From Nitrospinota bacterium (GTDB lineage Bacteria; Nitrospirota; Thermodesulfovibrionia; Thermodesulfovibrionales; UBA1546): a stretch of 10,407 bases of DNA. The translations under genes and the position numbers were made by a program. Of this stretch, positions 5,335 through 10,407 are shown piece by piece; within the stretch, counting starts at the first letter, position 1, and every line of letters begins with the position of its first letter. The DNA lies in contig JAHILQ010000107.1 of assembly GCA_018896985.1 (NCBI GenBank), positions 1 through 10,407 on the forward strand. Reading direction: 5' to 3'. The notes under the pieces were generated by a model. The model was not told the DNA's origin, ran no database searches, and worked only from the letters and a program-made list of their open reading frames with translations.

Positions 5335-5994
5335 CTACAGTTGAAAATCTATTCCATCAAGTTTCATATTATGAAAACTGACTTTCCCCGAACCTCTGCT
5401 GCCGAAACCCCCAAGATATGTATGCTGCACCTGCCTTAGACCTTCTTTAACAAAATCAATGAGATCATTCCCATTTCCATCCATATCATAAAGCTGCAGG
5501 ACGATCTCTATATCAAACTCTGCGCCTGCAGGAACACGCTCTTGTGAACGCGGATGTTCCGCAGTGCCTGTTTTTCTGTTTATGATATTTTCTGTTTTCT
5601 TTTCAATATAAGAGGTGCCTTTTTCTTTAAGCAGTGAAGAGTAGTCTTTTTTTGTATTTTCGTTTAAAGATGCATCTCTTACTAATATTCTTGTAGCGCC
5701 AAGATTATGCCTTGTGTTCTTGTGCGCTCCAAATACCTTGCATATTTTGCAGCTTTCCTGACCGCAGCCACACGGCTCTCCTTTTTCATTGACTCTTCCT
5801 TCTTTCTTTTCAAGCTGCGAGCGCATCTTTCCCTTTAAGGACGAGCCTGGAATAAATGGCTCTCCTGTTACAGGATGTTTGATAATCGGCAAATCTACCC
5901 CTCCTATTTCAATCTGATCTGCCGAACCACCAATGTGCAACCCCGAATCGCATTTTAATGTTCCTGTTATAACTTTGTATCCTGTTAGCTTCAT
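5335..5994 (-). CDS. csm3: Csm3 (Cas7-like backbone and target-RNA nuclease)
   Basis: A 219-residue protein. The start is set at ATG 5992-5994 (MKLTGYKVITGTLKC), which has a strong AGGAGGG 7 nt upstream; an in-frame extension to 6078 would run into csm2 and is not Csm3-like. The protein shows GLHIGG (18-23), the catalytic Asp34 in GGVDLPIIKHP, which cuts target RNA at 6-nt intervals in this family, and the signature IPGSSLKGKMRS (48-59). Cys75, Cys77, Cys82 and Cys85 form a likely zinc site before VFGA, and the C-terminal glycine loop is GGFGSRGSGK (195-204). Several copies form the filament along the crRNA. All key residues are present, so RNA cleavage should be intact. Confidence 0.95.
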   Translation of the reverse strand: MKLTGYKVITGTLKCDSGLHIGGSADQIEIGGVDLPIIKHPVTGEPFIPGSSLKGKMRSQLEKKEGRVNEKGEPCGCGQESCKICKVFGAHKNTRHNLGATRILVRDASLNENTKKDYSSLLKEKGTSYIEKKTENIINRKTGTAEHPRSQERVPAGAEFDIEIVLQLYDMDGNGNDLIDFVKEGLRQVQHTYLGGFGSRGSGKVSFHNMKLDGIDFQL

Positions 5995-6007
5995 AATTTT
6001 ACCCTCC

Positions 6008-6556
6008 TTAATTTTTTGGATAATGATATGTGAAATAGGCCACCACAGCCTGAAAATGCTCCATAAAACCTTCCTCAAAATCTTTCCGCTTTTTTATTGC
6101 TTTAATATTCTTCTCTATAAACTCATAGAAACTTTGTGGTATCTTATCTTTTCCTTTTGCTTCTGAAACAAAAGGTTCTAATTTTTTCACATCCACATTT
6201 ACAGCATCCCAATCCTCTGTCATCTTCAATCGAATTTCAGCAGCTTTTGCATGTCCGTAAAAACGCCTTAATTGGTGACTTTTAAGTTTTGTGCCGAAAG
6301 ATTTTGCTACGTCTTTTGCCATAGTTGTTAGAAAATCTTCCCAAAGATAACCTTTCTCATCGAAATATCCCTTTGCCAGCTTGCTCAGATAATCACTTGG
6401 CAGGCTATCATATGTTCCTCTATTCTTTTGGCTGCATCTGTAACACGTGTCAAATTTATCATCTTTGAGAGGTTCTTTGCATATCCGGCATATCTTCTTC
6501 ATTCCCCCACCCCCTTCTATTCCTGCCTTTTCAAGGGCATGTTTCAGTTCACTCAT
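6008..6556 (-). CDS. csm2: Csm2 small subunit with an N-terminal zinc ribbon
   Basis: A 182-residue protein. Residues about 52-178 resemble Csm2, the helical small subunit (Cas11) lining the type III-A complex: LPSDYLSKLAKGYFDEKGYL, LKSHQLRRFYGHAKAAEIRLK and a C-terminal FMEHFQAVVAYF. In front is a compact metal-binding knuckle with Cys23, Cys26, Cys38 and Cys41 (CRIC...CYRC), after a glycine stretch at 15-18. The start ATG 6554-6556 overlaps the end of cas10 by 8 bp and has GGAGG 5 nt upstream. A second in-frame ATG at 6500-6502 (MKKICRIC) also follows a G-rich stretch and could be an internal start. csm3 starts 13 bp downstream. Csm2 identity is good; the ribbon's role is unknown, perhaps RNA or protein contact. 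Confidence 0.87.
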   Translation of the reverse strand: MSELKHALEKAGIEGGGGMKKICRICKEPLKDDKFDTCYRCSQKNRGTYDSLPSDYLSKLAKGYFDEKGYLWEDFLTTMAKDVAKSFGTKLKSHQLRRFYGHAKAAEIRLKMTEDWDAVNVDVKKLEPFVSEAKGKDKIPQSFYEFIEKNIKAIKKRKDFEEGFMEHFQAVVAYFTYHYPKN

Positions 6557-9011
6557 CTTTCCCTCCTCTATTTGCCGTCAAAGCATAGTTTGCAATTATC
6601 CCAAGGTTTTTTAGTTTTGGACTGCCGAGGTCCTTCAGGTCTTCAGCCCATTGTCGTATCTCAACTTTTTCAGGATCTTTTGAACTTAGTGACGGCAAAT
6701 TCCTCGCAATGTCATAGGTCATAAGCGGAATGAATTTTAAGTAACCAGTTTTGCCTGTCTGCTGAAATTCATCATTCATTTGTGAGTAAAGGAGCAGGTT
6801 CCTCGTGAACCCTGCTGAGATATTTTTCTGCTTTAGCCAAGTCTCAAGCCTTTCTGATTCCTCCATTATACTCCCCATTTCACTCCATTTTACCGTATGC
6901 CCAAATACCGTCAATCTATCTTTTTTGTCTTTTTCGTTTTCCCCTGTATCTTTAGAGAGTTTAAGTGCATTGTCTGCCATCTCCACAGCCCTGAATACAG
7001 GATAGCTATCTTTGACAAAGGCTATCCCCGCTGAAAGCGTTAGGTTTTCGTTATTACAGGTGAATTCATGAAATTTTGTATTCAGTTCATCTGCGAAATT
7101 AATTATTGAATCCCACGGTCCGATGACAAGCAAATCATCACCACCGGAATAAACCGTATAAAGCTCGGGGTAATTATCCTCAATAAGTTTCTGCATATAG
7201 CCGGAGAAAAACACATCAAGCATACGGCTTAATGTGGCTATGCGTGAGACAGTGCTATTGTCTTTCAGCCCAAAGGCGAACACACCGCCGAGATTGTCCA
7301 CGTCTGCCTTTAAGTATCCGAGCATTGGTCTCCCTTTGCTTTCATGTGCGATACACTCAAAAAATTTTGGCTGTCCCTTCCGTGCATGATCTTTTTCACT
7401 GCACTCTGTTCTATTCTTGCAAGCATTGCAGTCGGTATCACCGATGAATATTGAAATGTAATTCGCTATAAAACGGTGTGTCAGGGGCAGCCTTGCATCA
7501 GGCATAAATTTATCAATATTTAACACAAGGTAAGACGATTTCTTTGCATCGCTGAACTTTTCCAATAAGCTAAAAGAATATCCAAGATAGTCTTTGAATT
7601 CTCCGGCATCATCTTTATAAAATGCAATAAATTTGATTTTGGGAAGATTCTGTCCTATTTTCTTATCGTCTTCACATTTATCACAGATAAACTTTCCATC
7701 TTCCCTTATCTGTCCCTGAAATTTATTGCAAGCCTTGCAAAGTTTTTTCTCATCGCCGAAATCAATGTTGAGGGTAGCAATATCTTCGTTCCACAAGCCG
7801 TCGTGTGTCATGATTTCATTAAAGGGTTTCTTTTTTATCCTTTGCAGCGACTGGTTTAGCTCTTTCAGTATTTCACCGTAATTGTCAAAATCATTGCTGG
7901 ACAATTTAGTCGTTTCAATATTCAGGTTAATTTCTGCGTTAAACTTGTTATAAAACCATGTGTCTATATCTTTTTTGATTGCCTTTATCCTGTCGTTTGC
8001 CTCCCCGGCATTAGGCAGCAATATGTAGAATTTACCACCGGATAACATCAGGATATTTGCAATCGGCAAATTGAAGGCATGTAGGATTTTATGGCTTATG
8101 ATGTCAGAGAGCAGATTGAGTTGCAGCGATCTCGCTCTCAGTCGTTTGGCGATACCGCCTGCGCCAATGTGAGTGATATTGAAAATATAGTTTTGGATAC
8201 CGGACAGATCGCCGACCAAAAGAATGAATTTATCCGTTTTATCATTTTTAATCTCATTCTCCTTAAAATCAGGGGAATGATACTGATAAAGGCATGCTGC
8301 TATAGCACAGGTAGTCTTCAAATGGTCAAAGAGCGAAACGTCAGGTATCTCTTCTTGCGTGTTGCTCGGAATGCACCATGAATACCGTGTCAGTATTGAA
8401 AGGATATTTGCAAATACAGAATCAAAATCGGTATGAATGTTATCTGATTTTTTTATGAACTCATTAAATTCTTCTCCGAAGCCTTGAAGGTGGTTATTCA
8501 GTTCATTAGGTTTATATTCATCAAATCTCTCAGGGAAAACATCATCAGGATTTAAAGGTTTTGCCCGATATCTAAGCTTTTGAGGCAAAGCCTTGCCAAT
8601 ATCAATACGGCTGAATATGGATACCAACGGAACTGATTTGAAATCCTGATAATCTTCAGCTTTTTCGCCCCTCTCTGAAGATGAGTAATTGTCAGCCCTG
8701 CTTACGAGATAGCTTAAAGCTCGGTGTTCTTCCGGCGCATTCTGACAAATTAAATCTGCTCCAAGTCTTGGGTCTTCATGGTGCCTTTGCACAAGGGGTT
8801 GTAATAATTCAAGATCTGCAATTCTGGAAAAGAAATCTTTAAAGGCGCTAACAAAATGCGCTGAGACCTGCGGATGTTTGCCTTTTGTATCAAGACTGCC
8901 GAAGCTTCCTCTGTGCAACATCTTCCCCACATCATGCAGCAACGCGCCTAAGATAACAGTTTGATATTCTCTTTGGTTAAATTTTTCCATTTTATTCTCT
9001 TTAGTTTTCAA
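6549..9011 (-). CDS. cas10: Cas10/Csm1 large subunit with HD nuclease and GGDD cyclase
   Basis: An 820-residue signature protein of type III systems. The N-terminal HD domain has LLHDVGK (His26, Asp27), paired His77-His78 and RADNYSS (Asp107), so ssDNA cleavage looks possible. The first palm region (DLSGIQNYIF) is followed by a four-Cys zinc knuckle, CKAC...CDKC, at about 423-447, and a further Cys cluster, CNACKNRTEC. The motif KADVDNLGG and the cyclase motif GGDD at 623-626 are intact, predicting cOA synthesis from ATP. The C-terminal part is helical (the D4-like domain). The TTG at 9009-9011 has GGGAG 6 nt upstream; the ATG at 8988-8990 is an alternative start with a weaker site. The gene lies 28 bp after cas6 and overlaps csm2 by 8 bp. 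Its product would activate the CARF protein encoded downstream. Confidence 0.96.
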   Translation of the reverse strand: MKTKENKMEKFNQREYQTVILGALLHDVGKMLHRGSFGSLDTKGKHPQVSAHFVSAFKDFFSRIADLELLQPLVQRHHEDPRLGADLICQNAPEEHRALSYLVSRADNYSSSERGEKAEDYQDFKSVPLVSIFSRIDIGKALPQKLRYRAKPLNPDDVFPERFDEYKPNELNNHLQGFGEEFNEFIKKSDNIHTDFDSVFANILSILTRYSWCIPSNTQEEIPDVSLFDHLKTTCAIAACLYQYHSPDFKENEIKNDKTDKFILLVGDLSGIQNYIFNITHIGAGGIAKRLRARSLQLNLLSDIISHKILHAFNLPIANILMLSGGKFYILLPNAGEANDRIKAIKKDIDTWFYNKFNAEINLNIETTKLSSNDFDNYGEILKELNQSLQRIKKKPFNEIMTHDGLWNEDIATLNIDFGDEKKLCKACNKFQGQIREDGKFICDKCEDDKKIGQNLPKIKFIAFYKDDAGEFKDYLGYSFSLLEKFSDAKKSSYLVLNIDKFMPDARLPLTHRFIANYISIFIGDTDCNACKNRTECSEKDHARKGQPKFFECIAHESKGRPMLGYLKADVDNLGGVFAFGLKDNSTVSRIATLSRMLDVFFSGYMQKLIEDNYPELYTVYSGGDDLLVIGPWDSIINFADELNTKFHEFTCNNENLTLSAGIAFVKDSYPVFRAVEMADNALKLSKDTGENEKDKKDRLTVFGHTVKWSEMGSIMEESERLETWLKQKNISAGFTRNLLLYSQMNDEFQQTGKTGYLKFIPLMTYDIARNLPSLSSKDPEKVEIRQWAEDLKDLGSPKLKNLGIIANYALTANRGGKDE

Positions 9012-9039
9012 AATTTACTCCCAAACAGAAACGGCATTC

Positions 9040-10032
9040 CTATTTTATCTCATACTTCCCCAACCCGAAACTCGTGCCTTTGCCAACATGCAAAATCTCT
9101 CCTGCCTTTATTAAATGCATAAACGGCTCAATATCTCCTTCAAAGGTTATCTCACCGACAAATCCTCCCATCTTCATCCTTGTGTCCTGCCGTGCTGAAT
9201 ACCTTTCCCAATCATACCATTTCAAATCCCTTTTAATAACTTTAATATCCTTTGCCTTATCTATTATGCCTTTGAAATCCCATCCTGAAGGGTCGCCTTC
9301 GCAGTGGAAATAATAAAGCAGGGATAGTCTTCGCAAAAGGTTTCTTATAAGAATATGAAACTCAAGGTCAATGGTAAGGTGTTTGTCGTAGTGGATTCTT
9401 GTGGGGGTGAGAAAATGAAGGGTTAGGGTTTCATGGTCATGTGATTCGGGATTCCCGCCCCGGCAGGTCGCCTGAGGCAACAAAATATCTGATTCAAGGT
9501 TTAAGGTTGAATACACAAAAGGGTTAAGGGTCTTTGTCTCTGATTCGTAGATGGTCTGGATTCCTGCTTTCGCAGGAATGACAGGATTATTTTCGCATTT
9601 CACAGTTTTTAATTCATATTTCGCTCTTCCCTTTCCTATCCCAATCCTGCCGAGTTCGTCAAAGGCATAGACAAAGTAAGGGAGATAATCAATCGCTTTT
9701 CCTATTAGAATGAGCCCAAAAGATATTTCATCTCCTGTTTTATATCCTCTACGCTTTTCTGGTGGTGGTTCCAAGATAAAAGGATGCGGTGCAGCAATAT
9801 ACTTCCGCATAATTTTTGTATCCGAAGGGGGTGGGGTTTCAAAGACATAGGAATAAATGCATTTTTCTTTTAGCAAACAATCAGGGCACTCTTTATTTTT
9901 TATGGCGCATACCACACGTTTAAAGGCATATCCGAATCCACCGCGAAGTGTAGAGCCTTTGAATGTAGGAAGAATCATCGGCTCAGAGGCGTTCAATGAA
10001 AATGTAAACTTTTTAAATTTCAGGGAGGCCAA
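9040..10032 (-). CDS. cas6: Cas6 crRNA-processing endoribonuclease (PF10040 type)
   Basis: A 330-residue Cas6, which cuts the CRISPR transcript within repeats to leave the 8-nt tag. The N-terminal RAMP fold includes FKGSTLRGGFGYAFKRVVC (24-42) and a Cys cluster, Cys42, Cys49, Cys52 and Cys58, that may bind zinc. The C-terminal fold has LTLHFLTPTRI (203-213), RNLLRRLSLLYYF (230-242) and the glycine-rich end GEILHVGKGTSFGLGKYEI (311-329), which is typical of the family. Between the two folds, residues about 146-200 are largely repeat-derived (NPVIPAKAGIQ at 149-159, CRGGNPES at 190-197), which makes the protein longer than usual. The start is a TTG at 10030-10032 with GGGGG 7 nt upstream. It is the first gene of the operon, behind a good promoter candidate. 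I cannot assign the catalytic residue. Confidence 0.88.
   Translation of the reverse strand: MASLKFKKFTFSLNASEPMILPTFKGSTLRGGFGYAFKRVVCAIKNKECPDCLLKEKCIYSYVFETPPPSDTKIMRKYIAAPHPFILEPPPEKRRGYKTGDEISFGLILIGKAIDYLPYFVYAFDELGRIGIGKGRAKYELKTVKCENNPVIPAKAGIQTIYESETKTLNPFVYSTLNLESDILLPQATCRGGNPESHDHETLTLHFLTPTRIHYDKHLTIDLEFHILIRNLLRRLSLLYYFHCEGDPSGWDFKGIIDKAKDIKVIKRDLKWYDWERYSARQDTRMKMGGFVGEITFEGDIEPFMHLIKAGEILHVGKGTSFGLGKYEIK
9445..9480. repeat. Second GC-rich repeat-like segment inside cas6
   Basis: A GC-rich stretch (ATTCCCGCCCCGGCAGG at 9449-9465, then TCGCCTGAGGCAAC) stands out from AT-rich flanks. GCCTGAGGC is a short palindrome at 9468-9476. Read on the minus strand it ends GGGCGGGAATCC, like the end of the neighbouring ATTCC-type element. 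It encodes LLPQATCRGGNPES. Repeat origin is inferred from composition and resemblance only. Confidence 0.4.
9558..9587. repeat. dRS3-like ATTCC-N10-GGAAT repeat inside cas6
   Basis: ATTCCTGC (9560-9567) and GCAGGAAT (9572-9579) form a perfect 8-bp inverted repeat around TTTC. The core fits the dispersed repeat type reading GTCATTCCTGCGAAAGCAGG then AATCCAG on the minus strand, common between genes in many bacterial genomes. Here it is in frame and encodes NPVIPAKAGIQ of Cas6. Confidence 0.8.
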
Positions 10033-10059
10033 TCGTATTCCCCCAAAGTGGGATGTAAT

Positions 10060-10089
10060 ACGGTATCAAAGGAATAAAAGGAATGTCAA
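10060..10089 (-). promoter_or_regulatory. Candidate promoter of the cas operon
   Basis: On the minus strand a perfect -35 TTGACA (10084-10089) is followed after 18 bp by an extended -10, TG-A-TACCGT (TACCGT at 10060-10065). The predicted start of transcription is near 10053, about 20 nt before the cas6 TTG and just ahead of its GGGGG ribosome binding site. Spacing and position fit well; the -10 hexamer matches the consensus at only three positions. Confidence 0.55.
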
Positions 10090-10099
10090 TCGCAGTAAG

Positions 10100-10148
10100 T
10101 TTACCCCGTTAGAAATAATGCCCCGCTGGAATTTCTAACGGGGTTTAC
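10100..10148. repeat. 39-bp palindromic element flanked by TTTAC direct repeats
   Basis: CCCGTTAGAAAT (10105-10116) and ATTTCTAACGGGG (10131-10143) are inverted copies around a 14-nt loop, and TTTAC occurs directly at both borders (10100-10104 and 10144-10148). It lies between the divergent cas operon promoter and the release-factor-like gene. It could be a miniature inverted-repeat element with a 5-bp target duplication. No T-run follows the stem on the minus strand and only TTT on the plus strand, so an intrinsic terminator is less likely. Confidence 0.6.
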
Positions 10149-10164
10149 TCAGGGGCTCTTTTGT

Positions 10165-10170
10165 TATACT
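10165..10170 (+). promoter_or_regulatory. Candidate -10 box of the release-factor-like gene
   Basis: TATACT lies 9 bp before the ATG at 10180, placing the predicted transcription start within a few bases of the start codon. No clear Shine-Dalgarno precedes the ATG and the -35 region is weak, so the transcript may be leaderless or nearly so. This is a low-confidence reading. Confidence 0.3.
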
Positions 10171-10179
10171 ATTTGCATT

Positions 10180-10407
10180 ATGACAATGTTTCCTGTAAGT
10201 GAGGCAAAAGTGAGCGCACTCAAGGCAAAGATGCTCAGCCTTAATATCCGTGCTCAGGATATAGAAGAATCTTTTATCCGTTCCGGCGGAAAGGGCGGGC
10301 AGAATGTAAACAAGACCTCCACATGCGTTTATCTCATGCATATCCCGACAGGCATTGAGGTTAAATGCCAGAAGGAACGCTCGCAGTCACTTAACCGCTA
10401 TCATGCA
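10180..10407 (+). CDS. Peptide chain release factor-like protein (RF-1 domain), 5' part
   Basis: The first 76 residues are inside the window and the gene runs off the right edge. FIRSGGKGGQNVNKTSTCVY (32-51) holds the GGQ motif (39-41) that triggers hydrolysis of peptidyl-tRNA on the ribosome. GIEVKCQKERSQSLNR (58-73) continues the RF-1 family pattern. The protein starts only about 30 residues before GGQ, so the codon-recognition domains of RF1/RF2 are missing. This points to a codon-independent ribosome-rescue factor of the ArfB or mtRF-R/C12orf65 type. The ATG at 10180 is chosen; an ATG at 10186 is also possible. The gene is divergent from the cas operon and probably unrelated to it. Confidence 0.88.
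   Translation, partial: MTMFPVSEAKVSALKAKMLSLNIRAQDIEESFIRSGGKGGQNVNKTSTCVYLMHIPTGIEVKCQKERSQSLNRYHA

Noticed and set aside
5995..6078. N-terminal extension of Csm3 by 28 residues
   Set aside because: It overlaps csm2, is not Csm3-like, and a strong AGGAGGG sits just before the internal ATG at 5994.
9040..10032. Reading this gene as a displaced Csm5
   Set aside because: The C-terminal GEILHVGKGTSFGLGKYEI and the upstream RNLLRRLSLL segment are typical of PF10040 Cas6, and the operon otherwise lacks a crRNA-processing enzyme.
10135..10341. 68-residue minus-strand open frame
   Set aside because: It is antisense to the release-factor-like gene and part of the palindrome; no family pattern and no ribosome binding site.

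Overview
The window carries a complete-looking type III-A-like (Csm) CRISPR-Cas operon and its array, with ordinary chromosomal genes on both sides and several toxin-antitoxin (TA) genes. The host looks like an environmental Gram-negative-type bacterium, perhaps Nitrospirota or Desulfobacterota. This is a low-confidence guess. It rests on moderate GC, Shine-Dalgarno-led genes with GTG and TTG starts, a TIGR01212-type radical SAM protein, and an ATTCC-N10-GGAAT repeat of the kind often scattered through such genomes.

Left flank (1-2287): the end of a ParD-like antitoxin gene is followed by a RelE-like toxin gene whose frame breaks at a run of six A. On the opposite strand a dinJ-yafQ TA pair is followed closely by a radical SAM gene, which converges on the RelE-like gene and overlaps its end. 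A C-terminal scrap of a VapC/PIN toxin lies between dinJ and the CRISPR array.

CRISPR array (2288-3400): 15 repeats of about 37 bp with 14 spacers of 35-45 bp. The crRNA strand is inferred to be the minus strand, as for the cas genes, with the leader on the right. The repeat then ends in ATTGCGAC, a plausible 8-nt tag.

cas operon (minus strand, 10032 down to 3442): cas6, cas10/csm1, csm2, csm3, csm4, a two-helix membrane CARF protein, and a small Csx3-like protein. Genes overlap or are separated by at most about 30 bp. Cas10 keeps both its HD and GGDD motifs, so the complex should make cyclic oligoadenylate (cOA) on recognising target RNA. The natural cOA sensor is the CARF protein, predicted to sit in the membrane with CARF in the cytoplasm. 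The Csx3-like gene overlaps the CARF gene by 4 bp (ATGA) and resembles the Crn3/Csx3 ring nucleases, but appears to lack one catalytic Asp. No csm5, csm6, cas1 or cas2 is present in the window.

Right flank (10033-10407): a good promoter candidate for the cas operon, a 39-bp palindromic element flanked by TTTAC repeats, and the start of a plus-strand release-factor-like (GGQ) gene.

The most interesting unit is the membrane CARF plus Csx3-like pair at the end of a csm5-less operon. Other points of interest are a repeat element inserted in frame in cas6, a possible slippery frameshift site in the RelE-like gene, and spacers whose plus strand reads like coding sequence.
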